A program made the position numbers and the translations under genes. Positions 6,950 to 13,236 of a stretch of DNA of 13,236 bases are shown in pieces. Numbering within the stretch: the first letter of the stretch is position 1; each line of letters begins with the position of its first letter. Origin of the DNA: Ruminococcus sp. UBA1828. GTDB taxonomy: Bacteria > Bacillota > Clostridia > Oscillospirales > Ruminococcaceae. Under the pieces are notes generated by a model. That model saw only the letters and a program-made list of their open reading frames with translations, had not been told where the DNA came from and searched no databases. The DNA lies in NCBI GenBank assembly GCA_002338885.1, contig DDJI01000115.1, forward strand, positions 17,011 to 30,246, written 5' to 3'.

Positions 6950-8239
6950 ATGGATAACAGCAGTATTGATAATATATGCTTTTTTGATTTTGATAAAAGA
7001 CTTATAGAGCTTGCAAAGAAAGCTGAGGCGGAATGTGCCGAGGCGTTTGCAAGAATAGACGATATAGCCGCGTATAACGGCGAAAAGGTGCTTTCGGCGT
7101 TTATAAACAACAAGGTCGGCGAAACCGCCCTTCACGGCACCACCGGTTACGGATATAACGATTTGGGCAGAGACCTTTTGGATAAGGTCTATGCACAGGC
7201 TTTCGGAGGAGAGGACGCACTTGTCCGCCACAACTTTGTAAACGGCACGCATACCTTGTCTGTAGCGCTTTTCGGAGTGTTAAGACCGGGCGACAGGCTG
7301 CTCATGTGCTGCGGCGCACCGTATGATACGCTTGAGGAGATCGTCGGAAAGCGCGGAGAACCGGGAAACGGCTCGCTGAGGGATTTCGGCGTGCTGTATG
7401 AGGAGGTGCCTCTTCTTTCAAACGGAATGCCCGACCTTGAGAGCATATGCGAGCGCTCAAAGGGCGCAAAGGTCGCATACATTCAGCGCTCGAGAGGATA
7501 CTCTACAAGACCGTCGTACAGCGTCGCGGAAATTGAGAAGATTGTAAACGCCGCAAAGTCGGGCAACCCTAACGTCATTGTCATGGTTGACAACTGCTAT
7601 GGAGAGTTTGTCGAAAAGACAGAGCCGTTAGACGTGGGAGCAGACCTTATGATGGGTTCGCTTATTAAAAACCCCGGCGGCGCAGTCGCCTCAACCGGCG
7701 GCTATATTGCCGGACGCGCAGACTTAATAGAGCTGTGCGCAAACAGACTGACCTGCGTGGGAATGGGCAAGGAAATAGGAGCAACACTTAACCAGAACCG
7801 CGAGATGTTTTTGGGATTTTTCCTCGCTCCGCAAACTGTTGCAAACGCCGTTAAGACCTCTGAGTTTGCATGCAGACTTCTTGGCATGCTCGGTTATGAG
7901 ACTTTGCCTAAAGCGGGCGAGCCGAGAACAGATATAATCGCATCTATACTCCTTAAAAACGAGAAGGCGCTCACATCGTTTATCAGAGGAATACAAAAGG
8001 GCGCGCCTATTGACAGCTATGTCGTTCCCGAGGCGTGGGACATGCCGGGATATGAGAGCAAGGTTATAATGGCTGCCGGTGCGTTTACGAGCGGAGCATC
8101 TATAGAGCTTTCCGCCGATGCGCCTATAAGAGAGCCTTTTGCCGCATGGCTGCAAGGCGGAATAACATACCCCACAGGCAAGGCAGGAGTCATGCTTGCG
8201 GTGCAGAATATGCTCGACGAAGGCGAGCTTAAACTGTAA
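6950..8239 (+). CDS. PLP-dependent 'aluminium resistance' / methionine gamma-lyase-like protein
   Basis: A 429-residue fold-type-I PLP enzyme of the family usually annotated as aluminium resistance protein or cystathionine beta-lyase/methionine gamma-lyase-like. Lysis of a sulfur amino acid is the likely chemistry, but the true substrate is not established by sequence. Landmarks are the N-terminal LHGTTGYGYND (61-71), typical of the family; VRHNFVNGTHT (92-102) in the cofactor phosphate region; VMVDNCYGEF (211-220) with Asp214 expected to contact the pyridine nitrogen; and GSLIKNPGG (236-244) with Lys240 as the probable Schiff-base lysine. All key residues are present, so it should be active. 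The start follows AAGGAAAG inside the end of the GNAT gene, 2 nt after its stop, so the two are probably translationally coupled. Confidence 0.85.
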   Translation: MDNSSIDNICFFDFDKRLIELAKKAEAECAEAFARIDDIAAYNGEKVLSAFINNKVGETALHGTTGYGYNDLGRDLLDKVYAQAFGGEDALVRHNFVNGTHTLSVALFGVLRPGDRLLMCCGAPYDTLEEIVGKRGEPGNGSLRDFGVLYEEVPLLSNGMPDLESICERSKGAKVAYIQRSRGYSTRPSYSVAEIEKIVNAAKSGNPNVIVMVDNCYGEFVEKTEPLDVGADLMMGSLIKNPGGAVASTGGYIAGRADLIELCANRLTCVGMGKEIGATLNQNREMFLGFFLAPQTVANAVKTSEFACRLLGMLGYETLPKAGEPRTDIIASILLKNEKALTSFIRGIQKGAPIDSYVVPEAWDMPGYESKVIMAAGAFTSGASIELSADAPIREPFAAWLQGGITYPTGKAGVMLAVQNMLDEGELKL

Positions 8240-8291
8240 CGCTTGAATATAAATTTGCCTACAACATTAACTCACGAAAGGAAAGTGAATT

Positions 8292-9251
8292 ATGGCAGAA
8301 GTATATACAGTCTCATTGGACAGGCTTATAAGCGCTGCAGGTTTGGATGTGGTCTACACTCCGACCGACCCCAAGGAAATATTGATTTCCAATAACGACA
8401 TCAACCGCCCCGGCTTGCAGCTCACCGGCTTTTACGCCTACTTCAACACCGAAAAGATTCAGATAATGGGAAATACCGAGTTTGCGTATCTTAACGGGCT
8501 CAGCCCGTCGGACAGACAAAAGTCCCTTTCAGAGCTGTTTTCTCACAAGGTTCCGGCAGTAATAATTGCAAGAGGTCATGAGCCTTTTCCGGAGCTTTTG
8601 AATGCGGCAAGGGAGTATGAAACCCCGCTGTTGTCGTCAAAGCTCGACACATCAGAGGTAATGGCAAGGGCGATAGCTTTCTTAAATTTAAGCCTTGCTC
8701 AAAGAATAACGCGCCACGGAGTTCTGATTGAAATATACGGCGAAGGCGTTCTTATAGTGGGTGAGAGCGGAGTAGGTAAGTCCGAAACCGCAATAGAGCT
8801 TGTAAAAAGAGGTCATAGACTTGTTGCGGATGATGCGGTTGAGATTAAAAAAGTCTCCGCAATATCTCTTGTCGGCTCTTCACCCGATAACATCAGGCAC
8901 TTTATAGAGCTTAGGGGCATAGGAATAGTAAACGCGAGAAGATTGTTCGGTATGGGAGCTATCAAGACCACCGAGCATATCGATCTCGTTGTAAAGCTTG
9001 AGGCGTGGGATCCCGATAAGGTGTACGACAGAATGGGCGTTGACAGCGAATATACAAGCATACTCGGCGTAAACGTCCCCAGCATCACCATACCGATTAA
9101 ACCGGGAAGAAACCTCGCTGTTATACTTGAAGTTGCGGCTATGAACAACCGTCAGAAAAAGCTCGGCTACAACGCCGCTAAGGAGCTTTTGTCAAAGCTC
9201 GGCCTTGAGATGGAGAGCAGCGAAAAGTACGAGACCTGGGAGGACTTCTGA
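8292..9251 (+). CDS. hprK: HPr kinase/phosphorylase
   Basis: Bifunctional enzyme that phosphorylates HPr on Ser46 when glycolytic intermediates are high and removes the phosphate when they are low. It controls carbon catabolite repression through CcpA in Firmicutes. Length is 319 residues, close to the usual 305-320. An N-terminal domain (about 1-130) is followed by the catalytic domain with the conserved His142 (RHGVLIEIYG), Walker A GESGVGKSE (157-165), ADDAVEI (179-185), and the HPrK signature ELRGIGIVNARRLFGMGAI (206-224). All catalytic elements are intact. The start follows AAAGGAAAG. A 52-bp gap separates it from the PLP enzyme gene, with no convincing promoter. The HPr (ptsH) gene is not in the window. 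Confidence 0.95.
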   Translation: MAEVYTVSLDRLISAAGLDVVYTPTDPKEILISNNDINRPGLQLTGFYAYFNTEKIQIMGNTEFAYLNGLSPSDRQKSLSELFSHKVPAVIIARGHEPFPELLNAAREYETPLLSSKLDTSEVMARAIAFLNLSLAQRITRHGVLIEIYGEGVLIVGESGVGKSETAIELVKRGHRLVADDAVEIKKVSAISLVGSSPDNIRHFIELRGIGIVNARRLFGMGAIKTTEHIDLVVKLEAWDPDKVYDRMGVDSEYTSILGVNVPSITIPIKPGRNLAVILEVAAMNNRQKKLGYNAAKELLSKLGLEMESSEKYETWEDF

Positions 9252-9301
9252 TAGCCGCTTGGGCAACAATTATTTTTAGAGCATAGAACAAAGTGCAAAA
9301 A

Positions 9302-9319
9302 AGAGAGGTAATATTTTTG
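9302..9319 (+). promoter_or_regulatory. Ribosome binding site that fixes a TTG start for the PHP gene
   Basis: AGAGAGG (9302-9308) lies 8 nt before a TTG at 9317-9319. That TTG begins a protein MLIEADLHTHT that matches the YcdX-type N-terminus. The upstream in-frame GTG at 9293 has no SD and would add eight non-conserved residues, with the SD inside the coding region. The unusual TTG is therefore the better start and may keep expression low. Confidence 0.7.
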
Positions 9320-10048
9320 CTTATCGAAGCTGATCTTCATACGCATACGGCTGCGTCAACGCATGCATACTCGACGATAACCGAAAACGCTCGTGCGGCT
9401 GCCGAAATTGGTTTAAAGGCAATCGCAATGACCGACCATTATAACATGATGCCCGACGCTCCGCACGTATGGCATTTTCAGAATTTAAGAGTTTTGCCCC
9501 GAACCATATGCGGTGTAACCGTTCTTAAAGGCGCTGAGGTAAACATATATAATTATAACGGCGACGTGGATATAGACGAAAAGGCAATTTCAAAACTTGA
9601 ATGGGTTGTGGCGTCGTACCATAAGTACATGTTTGAAAACTTTGAGCCTGCCGACCCTAAGGTGGTCACGGACGGCTATTTAAAGGTCTGCCAAAATCCC
9701 TATATCGACGTAATCGGTCACCCGACCACGGACTTTTTCCCGTTTGAATATGAAAGAGCCGTAAAGGCGTTTAAAGAGTACGACAAGCTTGTTGAGGTAA
9801 ACGAAAGCTCAATAAAGCTCAAAAAAGGCTCCGCTAAAAACGTAGTTCCCATGCTCGAAGCGTGCAAAAAGTACGAGGTTCCGATCGTGGTCAACACCGA
9901 TGCGCATTTTTGGGATGCTGTGGGAGTTGTTCCGGTTTCGGAAAAGATACTTACCGAACTCGACTTCCCCAAAAAGCTTATAATAAACTCCGATTGGGAG
10001 CAGATTAAAGAGAGGGTACTGAAAAAGCATCCGCAGCTTACCCTTTGA
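9317..10048 (+). CDS. PHP-domain phosphatase, YcdX type
   Basis: A 243-residue stand-alone PHP (polymerase and histidinol phosphatase) protein of the YcdX type, a family of multi-metal phosphoesterases. The set of likely metal ligands is complete: His8 and His10 (DLHTHT), His16 (ASTHAYST), His41 (TDH), Glu74 (KGAEVNI), His102 (SYHKYMF), His135 (GHP), and Asp195/His197 (NTDAH). WHFQNLRVLPR (52-62) is also typical of YcdX. The physiological substrate is unknown. The gene sits between hprK and murB in the same direction, 13 nt before murB, with an SD in that gap, so it is likely in the operon. A role in phosphosugar or nucleotide metabolism would fit, but that is inference. It is distinct from the PHP domain of DnaE further along. 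Confidence 0.87.
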   Translation: MLIEADLHTHTAASTHAYSTITENARAAAEIGLKAIAMTDHYNMMPDAPHVWHFQNLRVLPRTICGVTVLKGAEVNIYNYNGDVDIDEKAISKLEWVVASYHKYMFENFEPADPKVVTDGYLKVCQNPYIDVIGHPTTDFFPFEYERAVKAFKEYDKLVEVNESSIKLKKGSAKNVVPMLEACKKYEVPIVVNTDAHFWDAVGVVPVSEKILTELDFPKKLIINSDWEQIKERVLKKHPQLTL

Positions 10049-10061
10049 AAGGAAAGAGCTA

Positions 10062-10994
10062 ATGACAGATAACACGGGTTATACCGACTCGGATAAAATC
10101 TCGGCAATAAAGTCGCTTGCTTTGGAGTGCGGCTGCAAAGCGCTTGCAGGTGAACCGCTGAGCGCTCATACCACATTCAAAGTCGGCGGAAAGTGCGACA
10201 TCATGGTCTTCCCAAAGTCGCCGCAGACGCTTTCTTCGCTTATTTTAAAGGCTGAGCAGGTTGGAATAAAATATTTTGTAATGGGCAACGGCTCAAACGT
10301 CCTTTTCAGGGACGAGGGGTACGCGGGAGCTGTTTTTGTACTCGGTGAGGACATGTCCGAAATAACCGTCGAATCGGGAGTGATAACCGCGTCTGCCGGT
10401 GCAACGCTTTCAAGAGTGTGCAAAACAGCTTTAGAGCATCACTTAGGCGGAATGGAGTTTGCATGGGGAATACCCGGAACTGTCGGCGGAGCGGTGTATA
10501 TGAACGCAGGAGCTTTCGGCGGCGAGATGAAAGACGTTGTAAAAAGCGTAACATGCATAGATAAAGACGGCAATCTTAAAACCTATCCCGCCTCCGAGCT
10601 TGACTTTGGCTACCGCTCAAGCAGGTTTACGGCGTCGAAAGAAATAATAGTAAGCGCTTCGTTTGCGCTTAAAGACGCGGATTACGATAAAATCAAGTCG
10701 AGAATGGATGAGCTGATAGAGCGCAGGCGCTTAAAGCAGCCGCTTGAGTACCCGAGCGCAGGTTCTACTTTTAAAAGGCCTGAGGGCACGTATGCCGGAC
10801 TTGTCATCGAGAACAGCGGCCTTAAAGGATACTCTGTCGGCGGAGCGCAGGTCTCCGAAAAGCATGCAAACTTTGTGATAAATAAAAACGGCGCAACTGC
10901 TGCCGATATAATTAAACTGATATCAGATGTTAAGCGAACGGTAAAGGAAAAGACGGGTTACGATCTTGAGTGTGAGATAAAACTCGTGGATTGA
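10062..10994 (+). CDS. murB: UDP-N-acetylenolpyruvoylglucosamine reductase (MurB, type II)
   Basis: FAD enzyme that reduces UDP-GlcNAc-enolpyruvate to UDP-MurNAc with NADPH, the second committed step of peptidoglycan synthesis. Length is 310 residues, as for the shorter type II MurB of Firmicutes. Features are TTFKVGGKCD (37-46), the FAD-binding loop MGNGSNVLF (74-82), GIPGTVGGAVYMNAGAFGGE (136-155), Tyr184-Arg185 (GYRSSRF), the proton-donating Ser235 in SAGSTFKRP (232-240), GAQVSEKHANFVIN (261-274), and the C-terminal Glu305. All three catalytic positions (Arg185, Ser235, Glu305) are present. The start ATG follows AAAGGAAAG, which overlaps the stop of the PHP gene. It is followed by rapZ after 32 nt. 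Confidence 0.95.
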   Translation: MTDNTGYTDSDKISAIKSLALECGCKALAGEPLSAHTTFKVGGKCDIMVFPKSPQTLSSLILKAEQVGIKYFVMGNGSNVLFRDEGYAGAVFVLGEDMSEITVESGVITASAGATLSRVCKTALEHHLGGMEFAWGIPGTVGGAVYMNAGAFGGEMKDVVKSVTCIDKDGNLKTYPASELDFGYRSSRFTASKEIIVSASFALKDADYDKIKSRMDELIERRRLKQPLEYPSAGSTFKRPEGTYAGLVIENSGLKGYSVGGAQVSEKHANFVINKNGATAADIIKLISDVKRTVKEKTGYDLECEIKLVD

Positions 10995-11026
10995 CGCTGA
11001 TGCGTCGGCAAACGGGGGAATGTGTT

Positions 11027-11881
11027 ATGAAGATAGTCGTTATAACGGGAATGTCCGGAGCGGGCAAGTCTACTGCCTCAAAGTTTTTTGAGGATATTGG
11101 CTACTACTGCATTGACAATATGCCGCCGGAGCTTTTGCTTAGCGTGGCGGAGTTCATAGTCAGGTCGGACAGCTTGATAAATAAGATTGCGGTTGCCGTG
11201 GATATTCGCTCCGGCGAGCTTTTCACAAAATTCAAAAGCGGCATACAGGCGCTGAAAATACACGACGTCAACGTCAAGGTGCTGTTTGTAGATGCGGATG
11301 ACGACACACTCGTCAAACGCTATAAGGAGACAAGAAGACGCCACCCGCTCGATGAAGAAGCCTCCGGAAGCCTTGTAAAAGCAATAGAAATGGAGCGCAA
11401 AATAACGCTTGAGGCCAAGGAATCAGCCGACTATTACATAGACACCACATCTTTGGGCACGGCAGAGTTTAAAATGAAGCTAAAGGATCTGTTTGCCGAC
11501 CGTGAAAGCGGAATGATAGTAAACGTCGTTTCGTTCGGATTCAAGTACGGCATACCAAAGGACGCCGACCTCGTCTTTGATGTGAGGTGCCTGCCGAACC
11601 CGTTTTATGTCCAGAGCTTAAAGTATAAAACCGGACTTGACGACGATGTGTATGACTATGTAATGAGCTGCAAGGAGTCGAACGAGGTGTTCGACAGGAT
11701 GCATAGCCTGATAAGCTATATGCTGCCGCTGTATGAACAGGAGGGCAAGGCGATGCTTGTCATAGCGTTCGGATGCACCGGCGGAAAGCATCGCTCGGTG
11801 AGCTTTGCAAGGAGAATGGCTGAATGCTTAAAATCCTCCGGCGCAAACGTAACCGTAGACCACAGGCACATAAACCTGTAA
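11027..11881 (+). CDS. rapZ: RNase adapter / nucleotide-binding protein RapZ (YvcJ)
   Basis: P-loop protein of the RapZ/YvcJ family. In E. coli RapZ binds glucosamine-6-phosphate and guides RNase E to the GlmZ sRNA. In Bacillus YvcJ hydrolyses nucleotides and affects competence. Which role applies here is unknown. Length is 284 residues, usual for the family. Features are Walker A GMSGAGKS (8-15), CIDNMPP (28-34), RRRHPL (103-108), SFGFKYGIPKDADLVFDVRCLPNP (169-192 region), TGLDDDV (202-208) and the C-terminal GCTGGKHRSV (249-258), the metabolite-binding end in E. coli. ATG 11027 is chosen because GGGGGA lies 7 nt upstream. A TTG at 10991 overlapping murB lacks an SD. It is followed directly by whiA, without the yvcK that often separates them. 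Confidence 0.94.
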   Translation: MKIVVITGMSGAGKSTASKFFEDIGYYCIDNMPPELLLSVAEFIVRSDSLINKIAVAVDIRSGELFTKFKSGIQALKIHDVNVKVLFVDADDDTLVKRYKETRRRHPLDEEASGSLVKAIEMERKITLEAKESADYYIDTTSLGTAEFKMKLKDLFADRESGMIVNVVSFGFKYGIPKDADLVFDVRCLPNPFYVQSLKYKTGLDDDVYDYVMSCKESNEVFDRMHSLISYMLPLYEQEGKAMLVIAFGCTGGKHRSVSFARRMAECLKSSGANVTVDHRHINL

Positions 11882-11897
11882 AAAAGATGTGAGTGCA

Positions 11898-12884
11898 ATG
11901 AGGTTAAAATCAAAAGAGACATTTTCATATAAAGTAAAGTCAGAGTCCGAAAAAAGCGTCACCGGAAGAAAGAAATCGGACGCTTGCCTTATCGGACTTT
12001 TGCTTTTAAGCGAGCGCGCGGGCGGGATCACCCTGCGCACCGACAGCGAAATATGCTTAGAGCTGTTTTTAAGGCTTGTGAGGCATGCCTCGGAAAACGA
12101 GAACGCCGCCATATATGACGTAATCCGCTCAAGGGGCAGGGCGCCGACCTACTCCGTATCGGTGCTTGACCCGACCGATATAGAAAAGATTTCTCAAAGA
12201 TTGAGAATAAGCGGCATGTCAGACGAAAAACTTCTCGATGCAGCAAACGGCTTGGGAGAAAAGTACTTCGGCACGTTTTTAAGCGGGATATTCATAGCTT
12301 GCGGAAGTATATCGTCTCCGGACAAGGAGTACCATCTGGAGCTTTCGCTGCCGACGGAAAACCTGTGCGGGCAAATTCGTCAGATGCTTATAGAGAGACT
12401 CGGCGTAAACATGAAATATACCTGCCGCCGCGGGGAAAACATTTTGTACCTCAAGGGCAGCGAGGGGATAGAAGATGTGCTTACCTTTATAGGCGCTCCG
12501 ATGTCAAGCCTTGAGCTGATGAACGTAAAGATATTTAAAGACATACGCAACCGCGCAAACAGGGCGACAAACTGCGATACTGCAAACTGCGAACGCCAAA
12601 ACCGTTCCTCGGCAAGGCAGATAGCCGCCATAAAAATCATAGAGTCGTCTGAGGGCGGCTTGTCACAGCTGAGCGATGAGCTGAGACAGATAGCAGACAT
12701 GAGACTCATGCACCCTGAGATGACGCTCAGCGAACTGTCGGAGGAGTTTGACCCGCCGCTTTCAAAATCAGGCGCTAATCATCGCTTTCAAAGGATAGAA
12801 GAAATCGCCCGTGAGCTGTCGCTGAGGCAAAACGCTTCCGGCGGCACTCCTAAGGCGAAGGATACAGACAAAAGAGAGGAATAA
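11898..12884 (+). CDS. whiA: DNA-binding protein WhiA
   Basis: Sporulation/division regulator found in nearly all Gram-positive bacteria. In Bacillus it affects division and chromosome segregation; in Streptomyces it is a transcription factor. About 328 residues. The N-terminal part has a LAGLIDADG-homing-endonuclease-like fold that is not expected to cleave DNA: SDACLIGLLLLSERAGG (27-43) and LSGIFIACGSISSPDKEYHLEL (128-149). NVKIFKDIRNRANRATNCDTAN (209-230) is the family linker. The C-terminal helix-turn-helix is MTLSELSEEF to SKSGANHRFQRI (275-300). A polar Lys/Glu tail follows. The start is uncertain: ATG 11898 is preferred, but GTG 11889 is in frame and neither has a strong SD. It lies 16 nt after rapZ and 3 nt before dnaE. 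Confidence 0.93.
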   Translation: MRLKSKETFSYKVKSESEKSVTGRKKSDACLIGLLLLSERAGGITLRTDSEICLELFLRLVRHASENENAAIYDVIRSRGRAPTYSVSVLDPTDIEKISQRLRISGMSDEKLLDAANGLGEKYFGTFLSGIFIACGSISSPDKEYHLELSLPTENLCGQIRQMLIERLGVNMKYTCRRGENILYLKGSEGIEDVLTFIGAPMSSLELMNVKIFKDIRNRANRATNCDTANCERQNRSSARQIAAIKIIESSEGGLSQLSDELRQIADMRLMHPEMTLSELSEEFDPPLSKSGANHRFQRIEEIARELSLRQNASGGTPKAKDTDKREE

Positions 12885-12887
12885 AAT

Positions 12888-13236
12888 ATGCCCGAATTCG
12901 TTCATTTGCATGTTCACAGTGAATATTCGCTGCTTGACGGTGCGTGCCGGCTCAAGCAGCTTGTTTCCCGTGTGAGCAAAATGGGAATGGGCGCAGTTGC
13001 CGTGACCGATCACGGCAATATTTTTGCCGCTGTTGAGTTTTATAACGAATGCAAGCGTCAAGGCGTGAAGCCGATAATCGGCTGCGAGGTGTATGTTGCT
13101 CCCAGAACAAGGTTTGATAAGCGCGGCAGGCTTGACACGCCATATCATCTCATACTTTTGTGCAAAAACGAACAGGGCTATAAAAACCTCTGCAAGCTCG
13201 TCTCAAGAGCGTATATAGAGGGCTTTTACAACAAGC
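12888..13236 (+). CDS. dnaE: DNA polymerase III subunit alpha (DnaE), N-terminal part only
   Basis: Catalytic subunit of a replicative DNA polymerase, cut by the end of the window after 116 codons of an expected 1,100 or more. The visible part is the N-terminal PHP domain: FVHLHVHSEYSLLDGA (4-19) with the H-x-H pair His8 and His10, VTDHGNIF (39-46), and KPIIGCEVYVAP (61-72) with Glu67. The metal-binding residues seen so far are intact, so this may be an active PHP (proofreading-type) DnaE, but the rest must be seen to judge. The ATG follows AGAGAGGA with a 7-nt gap, 3 nt after the whiA stop, so it is likely co-transcribed with whiA. Error-prone DnaE3 and major DnaE forms cannot be told apart here. 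Confidence 0.93.
   Translation, partial: MPEFVHLHVHSEYSLLDGACRLKQLVSRVSKMGMGAVAVTDHGNIFAAVEFYNECKRQGVKPIIGCEVYVAPRTRFDKRGRLDTPYHLILLCKNEQGYKNLCKLVSRAYIEGFYNK

Noticed and set aside
8240..8291. A promoter for hprK (TTGAAT at 8243-8248)
   Set aside because: No -10 with more than three matches lies 16-18 bp downstream, so this is not supported.
9252..9300. A promoter ahead of the PHP gene (TTGGGC at 9259-9264)
   Set aside because: Both boxes match only at three of six positions.
10991..11026. Early rapZ start overlapping the murB stop
   Set aside because: The TTG has no SD and adds 12 non-conserved residues, while ATG 11027 has GGGGGA at good spacing.
1..13236. CRISPR arrays, tRNA or rRNA genes, insertion sequences, toxin-antitoxin or defence genes
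   Set aside because: No periodic repeats, tRNA cloverleaf, transposase motif or defence-type domain was seen on either strand. The window is densely filled by core genes.

Overview
The window looks like chromosomal core DNA from a Gram-positive Firmicute, most likely class Clostridia (perhaps the Oscillospirales/Ruminococcaceae side). The reasons are the linked run hprK, murB, rapZ, whiA, dnaE, a serine-46-type HPr kinase, purine-rich Shine-Dalgarno sequences ahead of most genes, and an intermediate GC content. The taxon is inferred from gene content and order, not from a marker search. No mobile element, CRISPR array, tRNA, rRNA or defence locus was found.

Left part (1-4460, minus strand). 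Three genes read leftwards: a divergent, long PRPP synthetase (prs), a small flavin reductase-like protein, and a SERCA-like calcium P-type ATPase. A strong intrinsic terminator (2686-2718) follows the flavin reductase gene and separates it from the ATPase. A second hairpin (6-37) follows the ATPase and probably also ends a convergent gene outside the window. A 17-bp perfect palindrome lies over the probable -35 region of the flavin reductase gene.

Centre (4461-4754). This is an AT-rich, roughly 290-bp divergent control region. It holds two good sigma-A-type promoters back to back, each with a 17-bp spacer and a TATAAT -10: one for prs (minus) and one for murD (plus). A pair of 10-bp direct repeats spaced by 20 bp lies just upstream of the murD -35.

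Right part (4755-13236, plus strand). Nine genes run in one direction with small gaps and no visible terminator: murD, a GNAT acetyltransferase, a PLP enzyme of the 'aluminium resistance'/methionine gamma-lyase-like family, hprK, a YcdX-type PHP phosphatase, murB, rapZ, whiA and the start of dnaE. They probably form one long operon or a set of overlapping transcripts. The group joins peptidoglycan precursor synthesis (MurD, MurB), carbon-state signalling (HPr kinase, RapZ), division/chromosome control (WhiA) and replication (DnaE).

Most of this is housekeeping. The points worth a second look are the missing yvcK between rapZ and whiA, the accessory enzymes inserted in the operon, the unusual PRPP synthetase, the altered NDSKATN motif of MurD, and the control elements in the non-coding stretches. 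I found no convincing sign of a wholly new biological system.
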